DNA of 64,000 bases from an uncultured Alphaproteobacteria bacterium (lineage in GTDB: Bacteria; Pseudomonadota; Alphaproteobacteria; UBA11222), in the NCBI GenBank assembly GCA_947258435.1, contig CAMYID010000016.1, positions 1-64,000 on the forward strand. The letters are read 5' to 3'. Position numbers and translations under genes: made by a program. The notes under the pieces are model-generated. The model was not told the DNA's origin, did no database searches, and worked only from the letters and a program-made list of their open reading frames with translations. The first letter of the stretch is position 1, and each line of letters starts with the position of its first letter. This document shows, piece by piece, positions 27,367 to 35,986 of the stretch.

Positions 27367-27911
27367 TGATGCGGGGCATGCTCTTGTTCGCCGGGTTCTT
27401 GCGACGGATGTTTTTCATGCGGCATATCATGCGCCCCATGATGATTATCCGCTTTGCCGCCGGATTGTCCCACACGGGCGGTCACCTCCCATACCTGACC
27501 ACCGGCAAGGGTAAAGCTCAACGGCACCTCACCGTCCACGCTTAACGTGGTGGTCAGCCCCATCAGCATGATGTGATCGCCACCGGGTTGCCAGGCGAAT
27601 GCCCCATGCGCAGGCACGCTGATCCCCTCGCTCACGCTGCGCATCCGCATCACCCCGTCGACAAGCTCGCTGCGGTGAAACTGCGCATGGGTTGCAACAG
27701 GCGTGGCAACGCCTGTCAGGACCACTTCGTGATCGCTGTGATTTTCGATCTGCGCATATACGGCGGCCGTGCGTGCGGCAGGCCCCACCGCACGCACCCA
27801 GCCATCTTCAAAACGCAGCCCGCCAAGCGGACATTCCGGGTCATCGCAGGCCAGAGCCGCGCTTCCCAGAAGGGGGGCCAGAAGCCCCCCTATGATCCAT
27901 GATTTCCACAT
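27363..27911 (-). CDS. Periplasmic copper chaperone PCu(A)C with His-rich tail
   Basis: About 182 residues with a signal peptide (IIGGLLAPLLGSAALAC) and a DUF461/PCu(A)C cupredoxin-like domain. The Cu(I) ligands are recognisable as H...MRMRSV...H..MLMGL. The C-terminal 30 residues are rich in His and Met-flanked pairs (DNHHGAHDMPHEKH, EHAPHH), a likely second metal-binding tail. The protein delivers copper to cytochrome oxidase or detoxifies it. ATG 27911 is preferred over TTG 27917 on the basis of spacing to AAGGCG. Last gene of a three-gene operon with 27914 and 29080. Confidence 0.88.
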   Translation of the reverse strand: MWKSWIIGGLLAPLLGSAALACDDPECPLGGLRFEDGWVRAVGPAARTAAVYAQIENHSDHEVVLTGVATPVATHAQFHRSELVDGVMRMRSVSEGISVPAHGAFAWQPGGDHIMLMGLTTTLSVDGEVPLSFTLAGGQVWEVTARVGQSGGKADNHHGAHDMPHEKHPSQEPGEQEHAPHH

Positions 27912-27913
27912 CG

Positions 27914-29035
27914 TCAAAACGCCTTCTGATAACCAAGTGTGAGGTGATAGTCATGTGCCATCTGCGGACCGTTCAGATCCTCATAGACAGGAAACCCTAC
28001 CTCAAGGGCAAGCCGGTGACCGCGCATGACGCCGCTTTGCCCGACAAAATTCAACCCGAGCGCCGCGGTTAACCGCTCGCCCCCGTAATTATCGGGGTCG
28101 GCGGTCTGCACCGGGCCGATAATGCGGGCATCGCGACCATCGACCTTGCCGCTTGTTTCCGCGCTGAGCCGCACCGATGCGCTGACCGACGGCGCGAAAC
28201 GGTAACCGGCCCAGCCGGTCAACTGGTGCCGATCGCCATGGGTGTAGCCTTCATCGGTTTCATCGAGCCGGATTGCGCCGCTATATTGCGCGCCCCAGCT
28301 TATCGCGGCGCGGTGCCCGGTATAGGTCAGCCCGGGCAGCAGATCGAAGGTGCCTGAACCATTCTGCATGGAATAGGGCAACCGCGCGCGCGGCCGGGTG
28401 CCAAGCGGGGTCAGAATGTCATCTTCCTCGTCGATCGAACCGGTGGGCAGGCTGATGCCCGCATTCAGATGCAGATGATGCGCCCCCCAATCGCCCAGCC
28501 CGACCAGCGCGGTGAGCCTGGTATCACCGATGCCACTCGACTTGGTGGTGAAATTGCCCCGCCGCACGGTGCCCGCGGGCCCGGCAAAGGTGACGTGATC
28601 CATCTCCTTCGTGACATAGCTGCCCATCGCCATCAGCGTAACACGGTCACTTGGCGCATACATCGCGCCGACCATATGCATATCCATGGTCATCTCAAGC
28701 GGCACCACGCGCAAGGTCGGCGGCTGACCGGGCACACCGAAGAACCGGTTGGGCACCGTCGTGGCGATTGTCTCGGGCGATACCTTGTCGTCACCGATCC
28801 GGGCATCCCCCATCTCCATCCGCATAAAGCGGTAAGAGACCATCCATTCCCCCTTTTCATGCAAATGGTCCCCCATCACCCCTATGGGCGCATGGGAATC
28901 AGCATGGATGGGCGGTTTGCCAGATGAGGATATCGCCGCCCGGTTATGGAGCGGTTCGGCATTCGCCGCGCCCGTAAGGGCCGCAGCAGAGATTGCGCCG
29001 CATGTCAGCAGCGCGACAGAATTCAGGATTCGCAT
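27914..29035 (-). CDS. Outer-membrane beta-barrel protein, copper-operon associated
   Basis: A 373-residue exported protein with a signal peptide ending at AANAEP. The mature part alternates short polar loops with amphipathic strands and ends with a Phe (HDYHLTLGYQKAF), as outer-membrane barrels do. It resembles the transporter/Phenol_MetA_deg-like barrel group. The His/Met-rich N-terminal region (PIHADSHAPIGVMGDHLHEKG, MRMEMGDAR, MTMDMHMVGAMY) is noteworthy for a copper operon. ATG 29035 is preceded by GAGGGG. Function unproven; neighbours suggest metal handling at the outer membrane. Confidence 0.75.
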   Translation of the reverse strand: MRILNSVALLTCGAISAAALTGAANAEPLHNRAAISSSGKPPIHADSHAPIGVMGDHLHEKGEWMVSYRFMRMEMGDARIGDDKVSPETIATTVPNRFFGVPGQPPTLRVVPLEMTMDMHMVGAMYAPSDRVTLMAMGSYVTKEMDHVTFAGPAGTVRRGNFTTKSSGIGDTRLTALVGLGDWGAHHLHLNAGISLPTGSIDEEDDILTPLGTRPRARLPYSMQNGSGTFDLLPGLTYTGHRAAISWGAQYSGAIRLDETDEGYTHGDRHQLTGWAGYRFAPSVSASVRLSAETSGKVDGRDARIIGPVQTADPDNYGGERLTAALGLNFVGQSGVMRGHRLALEVGFPVYEDLNGPQMAHDYHLTLGYQKAF

Positions 29036-29079
29036 AAATCCCCTCGCTTTGAAAAATGGTTTCGTCTGAGTGTGTCGGT

Positions 29080-29550
29080 TCAGGCGAAAGCGGGGGGTGC
29101 GCGGCAGCGGTTCAGCCGCGGTGCGGGCGATGAATATGGGGGTGAGATCCGTGCCGCCAGACGCGGTGGCCGGGCGGACGCGACAAACAGGATGATATTG
29201 GCAAGCAGAAAGGCAATCGCCGCCGCGCAGACGGCCTGGCACATCGCGCAGCTTTCCCGATCCGCAGGTGTCCGGTCAGATGCGGGGGAAGACCCCGACA
29301 CCGGAACCGATGCCCCGCCCCACAGCCGTGCAGCCTCGGCCGCGGGGACAGTGCGTGTACCCTCGGGCGAACAGATGACGATCGGCCCGAATGGCCAGCC
29401 GCCCTCCGCCGCCTGTCCCGCCGGCACGCCTGCGGGCCGGGGACCGGCAGCAACACACAGGATGCTCATCAGACAATGCGCGGCCATCGCGGCAAGCGCA
29501 AGCCAGCCGCCCATGCTCTTCGGTTTTTTCAGATATGCCGCGCGTGTCAT
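29080..29550 (-). CDS. DUF2946-like membrane protein
   Basis: A 156-residue protein with an N-terminal hydrophobic segment (GWLALAAMAAHCLMSILCVAAG) and a second one (CAAAIAFLLANIILFVA). A CAMC motif (ESCAMCQAVC) precedes the second segment. This layout matches DUF2946 proteins, often found with PCuAC chaperones and TonB receptors in copper loci. The Cys motif and neighbours suggest copper sensing or binding (inference). First gene of the presumed copper operon on this strand. Confidence 0.7.
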   Translation of the reverse strand: MTRAAYLKKPKSMGGWLALAAMAAHCLMSILCVAAGPRPAGVPAGQAAEGGWPFGPIVICSPEGTRTVPAAEAARLWGGASVPVSGSSPASDRTPADRESCAMCQAVCAAAIAFLLANIILFVASARPPRLAARISPPYSSPAPRLNRCRAPPAFA

Positions 29551-29676
29551 AACCGCGCAGCTAGCAGCAACCGCCCCGCCCAGGCAAGTACGAAGATGTC
29601 GCAGGTGGCTTTTTTCATCTCTGCGACGCTTTCGGGACGCGCCGAAAATACGGCCCGTCCCGAAGGCTTTTATATT

Positions 29677-30534
29677 CTATTCCGCGAAAGTACAGGATGC
29701 CTGCGACAGCACCACATTGCCCTTTTGCGTGACCGCCTGCACCACGGCCTCCCCCGGATTGGTGCGCCAGATTTTGGTGATCACCTGATCGCCGAAAAAC
29801 ACCTGATCGGCGAAACGGCCGGTCATGGATTTGAAATTTGCCGGATCGCCGCCGCACAGCGTGTGCAACAGTGCGCGCCCGACAAAGCCATAGGTGCAAA
29901 GCCCATGCATGAAGGCATCCGGATAGCCCGCCTTTTTGGCGAACTCAGGATCGATATGCAGCGCTACCCGGTCGCCCGACAGGCGATAAAGCGCACCCTG
30001 ATCGGGCCGGGTCTGATATTCCACCACGTGATCGGGCTCGCGGTCAGGCGGCAGGTTGAGCGTTGATGTCGAGGGGCCGCGTTCGCCGCCAAAGCCGCCG
30101 CCACCGATATAGAACAGCGTCGAATGGGTCTTGAACAGCGGGCCGTCCTTATCCTCGGCTGTGCATTCCACGCCGATTACCGCTGCCTTGCCTTCCCCCT
30201 TGTCCCAGATTTCCGACAAGCGTCCGGTCATGCGGATTTCGGTATTGGCGGGCAGCGGACGAAACTGCTCGATCCCCTGCTCCCCATGCAGCATGCGCGC
30301 GATCGGCATCTTGATATATTTGCCGACGCAGCCCATCGCCCACATGCCCGGAATCACCGCCCAGGTCGGCAGCACCTTGGGTCCCTTGCCCTCATACAGG
30401 AAATCCAGTTCCCCATCGGGTTGCGCACCGACGCCGATTGCGTAAAGCATCACATCGTTATCGGTCCAACTGCGCGTTGTTTCGCCAAATTCGGTTCCAA
30501 CCAGCTCCGGTGAGATCGCTTCCGCCGCCATCAT
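29677..30534 (-). CDS. MaoC-type (R)-enoyl-CoA hydratase
   Basis: A 285-residue double-hotdog hydratase 2, hydrating 2-enoyl-CoA to (R)-3-hydroxyacyl-CoA. The catalytic Asp/His pair lies in IDPEFAKKAGYPDAFMHG, the hydratase 2 motif. The N-terminal hotdog begins TRSWTDNDVMLYAIGVGA. The closest layouts are the eukaryotic-like MFE-2 hydratase domains and bacterial MaoC proteins. It is divergent from the thioesterase gene at 30732, suggesting a shared fatty-acid or steroid-like side chain catabolism theme (inference). Confidence 0.9.
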   Translation of the reverse strand: MMAAEAISPELVGTEFGETTRSWTDNDVMLYAIGVGAQPDGELDFLYEGKGPKVLPTWAVIPGMWAMGCVGKYIKMPIARMLHGEQGIEQFRPLPANTEIRMTGRLSEIWDKGEGKAAVIGVECTAEDKDGPLFKTHSTLFYIGGGGFGGERGPSTSTLNLPPDREPDHVVEYQTRPDQGALYRLSGDRVALHIDPEFAKKAGYPDAFMHGLCTYGFVGRALLHTLCGGDPANFKSMTGRFADQVFFGDQVITKIWRTNPGEAVVQAVTQKGNVVLSQASCTFAE

Positions 30535-30731
30535 TTACTCCCTGTTTTGTTATGGTCTTATGCCTTGAGTGCCGCCCGCAGGCGTCTGTGCCGACTATAG
30601 GAAAATCGCGCGCGCACAGTAACGTGTTTTTTGCGGCGCCGTCCGATATAGTGCCGCCTATCAGCTATCAGGCCGGTGCGGAGCCGGCTCCCATCATCGA
30701 CATAACGACAAGCAAAAAAGGGGAGGATATT

Positions 30732-31547
30732 GTGAAAGTACTGGATTTTCTGAAGGGCACGCCCGCCGATAACGGCGAATGGCGGTTTGACCTTGGCCGG
30801 GAACTGCATGGCGCATTCGGCGGGGCAAACGGCGGCGTGGTCGGGGCAACCTGCGTGGCGGCCGCCCGTTCGGTCGCGCCCGAGCGTGTACCCGCAAGCC
30901 TCGATGTGCGCTTCATTCGCGGGCTGACAGAAGGTACAGCCCGGGTTATCCCGACGCTGCTGCATGGCGGGCGGACCCTGTCGGTGGTCAGCGTCGATAT
31001 CTTCGACAGCCGCGACAAGCTGTGCACCCGCGCGACCGTCAGCCTTGCCAATCTCGAAGCGCTCGAACCGTTCGAACATGATGGCTTTGCGGGCAAACCC
31101 GAAGGCTGGGTCAGCTATGAAGACGGCAAACCCTGGGCAAAACCGGGAAGCGGGGTGGAAGTGCCGCTGATCGACACTTTCCAGCCCCGGCTTGTGGGCA
31201 ATGACGATCGCGGCTATGCGACCGAGGTCAAGGTGCATTGGGACGAGCCGGGCACCTGCGCCGAAGCCGCCTGCATCGCCGCCGATATTTCAGTCGGCCC
31301 ACCGGTCGGCAGTGCGCTTGGCGGCAAGCCGATCCCGATTCCCAATCCCGATCTCACCTTGCGTTTCTGCGCCGAACCGGCCCTGCCCGCGACGATGATT
31401 TCCGCCTGCCGGCTGGAGCATATCTCTCGCGGTGTCGCCTCCACCCGGATCGAGGTGCGCGCCGCCGATCAGATCGTCGCCATCGGCGTTTCGACAACCA
31501 CATTGCTCGCCGGTGCCTGGCCCGATGCGCGCAAACCCAAAAGCTGA
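30732..31547 (+). CDS. Acyl-CoA thioesterase (TesB-like double hotdog)
   Basis: A 271-residue protein with two hotdog domains. The N-terminal part (ELHGAFGGANGGVVGATCVAAARS) is the TesB-like opening. The second begins near residue 135 (YATEVKVHWDE) and contains DLTLRFCAEP. It would hydrolyse acyl-CoA to acid and CoA. GTG 30732 is preceded by GGGGAGGA; the longer in-frame extension to 30438 runs antisense to the MaoC gene and is rejected. Confidence 0.82.
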   Translation: MKVLDFLKGTPADNGEWRFDLGRELHGAFGGANGGVVGATCVAAARSVAPERVPASLDVRFIRGLTEGTARVIPTLLHGGRTLSVVSVDIFDSRDKLCTRATVSLANLEALEPFEHDGFAGKPEGWVSYEDGKPWAKPGSGVEVPLIDTFQPRLVGNDDRGYATEVKVHWDEPGTCAEAACIAADISVGPPVGSALGGKPIPIPNPDLTLRFCAEPALPATMISACRLEHISRGVASTRIEVRAADQIVAIGVSTTTLLAGAWPDARKPKS

Positions 31548-31560
31548 GACGAACGAAAAA

Positions 31561-31597
31561 CGCCGCGCCGGGATTTTTCCCCGGCGCGGCGCAACGA
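31561..31597 (-). terminator. Intrinsic terminator of nudC
   Basis: A 12-base perfect stem (31561-31572 with 31580-31591) and seven-base loop. Read on the minus strand it is followed by TTTTTCGTTC, so it terminates nudC. On the plus strand no T tract follows, but the stem may still help the convergent thioesterase transcript. Confidence 0.8.
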
Positions 31598-31622
31598 CAT
31601 CTCTGACGCGCCTGCGGCGGCT

Positions 31623-32567
31623 CTAGCCGTCGCTATCGACCCAGCTGCGAATCAGTTGATGGGCGATCGCAAAAGGCGGCGGCACGAAAAGCGAGCCATC
31701 CCCCTTCCCCGCCAGCACATCGCGCAGTTCCGCACGGCTGCACCAGCGCGCTTCGGCAATCTCGATCCCGTCAGGCTCAATCTCCTCATTATCGGCCTCA
31801 GCGATGCACCCGATCATCAACGACATGGGATAGGGCCAGGGCTGGGTCGAATGATAGCGGACGCTTGAGACCTTGCAGCCCGCCTCCTCAAACAATTCGC
31901 GGGCCACCGCTTCCTCAATTGATTCGCCCGGCTCGACAAAGCCTGCCAGCGCGGAAAACATCGCCTTGGGCCAGATTTCCTGTCGCCCGAGCAGTGCCTT
32001 GTCCCCATATGTGGCAAGCATGATCACCACCGGGTCGGTCCGCGGAAAATGCTGCGTCTCGCATTTCGGACAGTCGCGACGGTAACCGGCCTCCGCAATC
32101 ACCGATCTGGCACCGCAGGCGGAGCAGAACTGATGCGTGCTATGCCATTTCAGGATCGCTTTCGCCTGCGCCGCGATCGCCGCATCGGCGGCCGCGATCT
32201 GCGGCGCGATGCTACGCAGATCGGTAAATTCACCAAACCCTTTCAACGCGCCCTGCTGACTGGGATCGGGCTCATCGGACAGATCAATGGCAAAATAGGG
32301 CCGCTCTTTATGATCGAGCCCGAGAAACAGCACCGTCGCCCCCGCGGCAATCGAATCGGCGAACATGCCCGGCCGCATAAAGCCAACCTCCGGCGCTTCG
32401 CCGCTTTTGGCGGGCGGCAGGATGAACGGATCCTCACGCCAGGTCGGCAGGATGAAGGCGTCGGGATTCTCAAGCTGCCCGGCTACCCAGTCGGCATTCA
32501 CCCGCCTGTCGCTCACACGATCAAGCGGATTATTGGCAAAAGTGTTGGGATTTGGCGGTAAAGCCAT
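31623..32567 (-). CDS. nudC: NAD(+) diphosphatase / RNA deNADding enzyme NudC
   Basis: A 314-residue NUDIX enzyme that hydrolyses NADH/NAD to NMN and AMP and removes NAD caps from RNA. The zinc ribbon has four cysteines (FCSACG and CPKC). The Nudix box GFVEPGESIEEAVARELFEEAG and the NudC signature QPWPYPMSLM follow. The N-terminal non-catalytic domain is present. The protein is a little longer than E. coli NudC, as in other Alphaproteobacteria. A strong terminator follows. Confidence 0.95.
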   Translation of the reverse strand: MALPPNPNTFANNPLDRVSDRRVNADWVAGQLENPDAFILPTWREDPFILPPAKSGEAPEVGFMRPGMFADSIAAGATVLFLGLDHKERPYFAIDLSDEPDPSQQGALKGFGEFTDLRSIAPQIAAADAAIAAQAKAILKWHSTHQFCSACGARSVIAEAGYRRDCPKCETQHFPRTDPVVIMLATYGDKALLGRQEIWPKAMFSALAGFVEPGESIEEAVARELFEEAGCKVSSVRYHSTQPWPYPMSLMIGCIAEADNEEIEPDGIEIAEARWCSRAELRDVLAGKGDGSLFVPPPFAIAHQLIRSWVDSDG

Positions 32568-32765
32568 CGATCATCTCTCCCTCGCGGGGGCACGCCCCCG
32601 CGCTTGCCGATGGGCTCCACCCCTGTTTTGACAGGTCATTTTTCTTTCGCCCAAGACTGGCATAGCAGCCCGGCGGGGGCAACGGCTAAGCCCCCGACAC
32701 GGGCCACACCCCCGCCCGATCGCCGCACCCCCTTGCCACGGGCGGGCTAATGGCTGATATAGTGC

Positions 32766-32866
32766 GGTGGGAGGTTGGCGATGGACAGGATTACCGCCAA
32801 CCCGGTCAGGTCCGGAAGGAAGCAGCCGTAACGGATTCGTTCTGGGTCATTGTCCAGCCTCCCACC
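32766..32866 (+). ncRNA. ffs: Signal recognition particle RNA, small bacterial type (4.5S)
   Basis: The conserved apical domain is present: GGTCAGGTCCGGAAGGAAGC at 32804-32823 followed by AGCCGTAAC. The ends GGTGGGAGG (32766-32774) and CCTCCCACC (32858-32866) are perfectly complementary and close a long hairpin of about 100 nt. It binds Ffh to target nascent membrane proteins. Location just upstream of dnaX is the usual one in Alphaproteobacteria. Ends are approximate by a few bases. Confidence 0.95.
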
Positions 32867-32969
32867 AGCCCTGATCACCCGCGTCCGGCCCGCCGGTCCC
32901 ATACCGGATCACAAGGCGCGCACCGGATCGCAGAAAACGGAATAGCCGCCCGAGCGCAGGCCAGAAAGC

Positions 32970-34919
32970 ATGGATGATCGCAACCCGACAGGTTCCGGCA
33001 GCCCGGACGCAGCCTCCGGCGATGCCCCCATGCTCGGGCTGACCGGCGGCACCGCCACCGGTGACGATACCGGTTATCAGGTTCTTGCACGCAAATACCG
33101 CCCCAACAGCTTTACCGATCTGATCGGTCAGGAAGCACTTGTCCGTACCCTCACCAACGCGATTGCGACCAACCGGCTGGCGCATGCCTATATCCTGACC
33201 GGGGTGCGCGGTGTGGGGAAAACCACCACCGCGCGCATCCTCGCGCGTTGCCTGAACTATGCGACCGAATCGGGGGATGCCGGCCCCACCGCCAATCCCG
33301 AGCGCGAAGGCATTCACTGCACCGCGATTGCGCAATCGCGACATGTCGATGTGATCGAGATGGACGCAGCCTCGCGCACCGGTATCGACGATATCCGCGA
33401 AATCATCGAGGGCGCACGCTACAAACCCGCCAGTGCGCGCTACAAGATCTATATCATCGACGAAGTGCACATGCTGTCCAAGGCGGCCTTCAATGGCCTG
33501 CTCAAAACCCTTGAGGAACCGCCCGCGCATGTGATCTTCATCTTTGCCACCACCGAAATCCGCAAAGTCCCCGTCACCGTGCTGTCCCGCTGTCAGCGCT
33601 TCAATCTGCGCCGGGTCGGGGTGGCCGAACTATCGGCCCATCTGGCCGGCATCGCCGAAAAGGAAAAGGCCGATGTCAGCGCGGAGGCCCTGTCGATCAT
33701 CGCGCGCGCGGCGGAAGGATCAGTGCGCGATGCGCTGAGCCTGCTTGATCAGGCGATTGCGCAAGGCGATGGCACGGTCGGAGCCGACGAAATCCGCGAC
33801 ATGATGGGGCTTGCCGACCGGTCCCGGATTTTCGATCTGTTCGCGGCGGTCATGGGCGGCGATATGCCCGTCGCGCTAAACCAGTTGCAAAGCCAGTATG
33901 CGGCGGGTGCCGACCCGCTGATCGTGCTGACCGACCTGCTTGAGCTGTCCCACTGGCTGACGCGCATCAAGCTTGTCCCCGCATCGGCCGACGATGCGAC
34001 CCTGCCCGAGGCGGAGCGGAGCCGTGGCCGCGAACTGGCCGAAAAACTTGCCATGCCCGAACTCACCCGTGCCTGGCAAATCCTGCTCAAGGGGCTGGGT
34101 GAGGCGCGCGATGCGCCCGATTCCCTGTCAGCGGTGGAGATGGTGCTGATCCGGCTGGGCTATGCGGCAAGCCTGCCGACACCAGGCGATCTTGTGCGCC
34201 AACTGACCGCAACAGGTACGCAGCCAGCCGCACCGGCATCCGGTTCGCCTGCCCCCGCCACAACATCCAACAACGCCACCGGGGGCGCGACAACACACTA
34301 TAGTGCCGCGGAACACCCTGCCCCCGCGCCCGCGCCACCGGCGGCGGCGGCGGCGGCGGGATATGAAACGGGCGGCAAGGCGCAGGCCACCGCCTTGGCA
34401 CCGCAGGCCGCCCTTGCCCCGGCGGAAGCCGTGATTGCGCCCGCTCCGGCGACCCGGCCCGCCGCCCCCATCGAAAGCGCGGATATTGATGCGGGCAATA
34501 TACCGGCAAGCTTCCGCGAGCTTGTCGCCCTTGCCACCCGGCACAGGGCCATCAAACTGAAAACCGCCCTGATGCAGGATGTGCATCTTGTACAGTTCGA
34601 ACCCGGACGGATCGAATTCCGCCCTTCTGACACCGCATCACCTAAACTGGCAGCCGAACTTGGCGAGGCATTGCAGGCATGGACCGGCACACGCTGGATC
34701 GTGTCGGTGGTGAACAGTGCCGGTGCCCCCACACTGGCGCAGCAGGAAGCCGAGGCAGCAGCGCAACGGCGCGACGAAGCGATGCATGATCCGCTGGTGC
34801 GCCAGGTATTGGAAAGTTTCCCCGGCGCTGAAATCATTGCGGTGCGGGATCAGCCGGTTCGCGAGAGGCAAGCCCCCTCCCCTCAACCCCCAATTTCATC
34901 GCGTGGAGAAACAGAGTGA
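32970..34919 (+). CDS. dnaX: DNA polymerase III subunit gamma/tau
   Basis: The 649-residue clamp-loader ATPase of the replicative polymerase. Walker A is GVRGVGKTTTARIL, Walker B is IYIIDEVHMLS, and the sensor region is ATTEIRKVPVTVLSRCQRFNLRR. The zinc module is reduced to two Cys (ARCLNY and IHCTAI), as is common in this class. A long Ala/Pro linker (residues about 410-510) precedes a C-terminal alpha-binding domain. No clear frameshift slippery site was noticed. It overlaps ybaB by four bases, forming the dnaX-ybaB-recR operon. Confidence 0.97.
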   Translation: MDDRNPTGSGSPDAASGDAPMLGLTGGTATGDDTGYQVLARKYRPNSFTDLIGQEALVRTLTNAIATNRLAHAYILTGVRGVGKTTTARILARCLNYATESGDAGPTANPEREGIHCTAIAQSRHVDVIEMDAASRTGIDDIREIIEGARYKPASARYKIYIIDEVHMLSKAAFNGLLKTLEEPPAHVIFIFATTEIRKVPVTVLSRCQRFNLRRVGVAELSAHLAGIAEKEKADVSAEALSIIARAAEGSVRDALSLLDQAIAQGDGTVGADEIRDMMGLADRSRIFDLFAAVMGGDMPVALNQLQSQYAAGADPLIVLTDLLELSHWLTRIKLVPASADDATLPEAERSRGRELAEKLAMPELTRAWQILLKGLGEARDAPDSLSAVEMVLIRLGYAASLPTPGDLVRQLTATGTQPAAPASGSPAPATTSNNATGGATTHYSAAEHPAPAPAPPAAAAAAGYETGGKAQATALAPQAALAPAEAVIAPAPATRPAAPIESADIDAGNIPASFRELVALATRHRAIKLKTALMQDVHLVQFEPGRIEFRPSDTASPKLAAELGEALQAWTGTRWIVSVVNSAGAPTLAQQEAEAAAQRRDEAMHDPLVRQVLESFPGAEIIAVRDQPVRERQAPSPQPPISSRGETE

Positions 34920-35239
34920 AAGACCTTGGCAAATTGTTCAAGCAGGCCCAGGAGATGCAGTCGCGGATGGCGGATATGCAATCCCAGCTCGAAGCGCTGG
35001 AGGTTGCCGGTCAGTCGGGCGGCGGCATGGTGCATGTGACGCTGGACGGCAAGGGCAATATGAAATCGGTCGCCATCGACCCCTCGCTCCTGAACGGGGA
35101 TGAGGCGGAACTGCTCGAAGATCTGCTGGTGGCCGCCCATAATGATGCAAAAGGGCGGGTCGAGGAGAAGATGCAGGAAGAAATGCAGAAACTGACCGGC
35201 GGCATGGCACTGCCCCCGGGCTTTAAAATGCCGTTCTGA
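34916..35239 (+). CDS. ybaB: YbaB/EbfC nucleoid-associated protein
   Basis: A 107-residue DNA-binding protein with the standard sequence order: [21 protein letters not shown] helix, [21 protein letters not shown] strand region, and [24 protein letters not shown] helix. It starts with GTG at 34916, inside the dnaX stop (GTGA), so translation is coupled. It binds DNA as a tweezer-like dimer. Next gene recR starts 12 bases after its stop. Confidence 0.96.
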   Translation: MKDLGKLFKQAQEMQSRMADMQSQLEALEVAGQSGGGMVHVTLDGKGNMKSVAIDPSLLNGDEAELLEDLLVAAHNDAKGRVEEKMQEEMQKLTGGMALPPGFKMPF

Positions 35240-35250
35240 GCGACGCGTCC

Positions 35251-35859
35251 ATGCCGCGTCAGGAACCTGCAGGACCCGAAATCACCCGGCTTATCACCCT
35301 GCTTGCGAAACTCCCCGGGCTTGGCCCACGTTCGGCGCGGCGGGCCGCCCTTTATCTGATCGAACGGCGCGCGGCGCTGCTTGAACCATTGGCCGGTGCC
35401 CTGGCTGACGCGGCGGCACGCATCACAAGCTGCGGGATCTGCTACAATCTCGATACCCGGAACCCCTGCGCGATCTGTGCCGATCCGCGCCGCGACCCGA
35501 CCGTCCTGTGCGTTGTCGAACAGGTCAGCGATCTGTGGGCGCTGGAACGGGCAGCGGCCTTTTCGGGGCGGTATCATATTCTGGGGGGCACCCTCTCGGC
35601 ACTCGACGGGGTGGGACCCGAAGACCTCACCATTGCCGGGCTTGTCGAACGGATCGCGGGTGGGCAGGTCAGGGAAGTGATCCTTGCGCTCAACGCCACG
35701 GTGGACGGACAAACCACCGCGCATTACATCTCCGACCGGCTTGCCGAATTCGGCATTCGTATTTCAGGGCTTGCCCATGGGGTGCCAGTGGGTGGGGAGC
35801 TTGACTTCCTCGATGACGGGACGCTGACCGCCGCCCTGCGCGACCGCCGCGATTACTGA
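35251..35859 (+). CDS. recR: Recombination mediator RecR
   Basis: A 202-residue RecFOR pathway protein that loads RecA on gapped DNA. Features in order are the helix-hairpin-helix [19 protein letters not shown], the zinc finger [16 protein letters not shown], the Toprim domain [18 protein letters not shown], and the C-terminal Walker B-like [12 protein letters not shown]. Third gene of the dnaX-ybaB-recR operon. Convergent with rmuC across a 127-base region that carries short degenerate repeats. Confidence 0.97.
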   Translation: MPRQEPAGPEITRLITLLAKLPGLGPRSARRAALYLIERRAALLEPLAGALADAAARITSCGICYNLDTRNPCAICADPRRDPTVLCVVEQVSDLWALERAAAFSGRYHILGGTLSALDGVGPEDLTIAGLVERIAGGQVREVILALNATVDGQTTAHYISDRLAEFGIRISGLAHGVPVGGELDFLDDGTLTAALRDRRDY

Positions 35860-35922
35860 CTGCGCCGGGGCGGCACCGTCTTCCTGTAACTGCGGGGCTT
35901 CTGACCTGTCATTTGACTTGTC

Positions 35923-35978
35923 ACTGGCTGCTTTTAACTGGCTGCTTGTACCCGGCTGTTTCTAACCGGCGGCTGGTT
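35923..35978. repeat. Degenerate 14-bp tandem repeat, four units
   Basis: Units start at 35923, 35937, 35951 and 35965: ACTGGCTGCTTTTA, ACTGGCTGCTTGTA, CCCGGCTGTTTCTA, ACCGGCGGCTGGTT. The first two differ at one base in 14. The array fills half of the recR/rmuC convergent gap. No function is known; it may be slippage-derived. Confidence 0.65.
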
Positions 35979-35986
35979 GTCGGCGG

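Noticed and set aside
33243-33350. Apparent loss of the DnaX zinc-binding cysteines
   Set aside because: Only two of the usual four Cys are present, but reduced zinc modules are common in alphaproteobacterial DnaX, so this is not treated as a defect.
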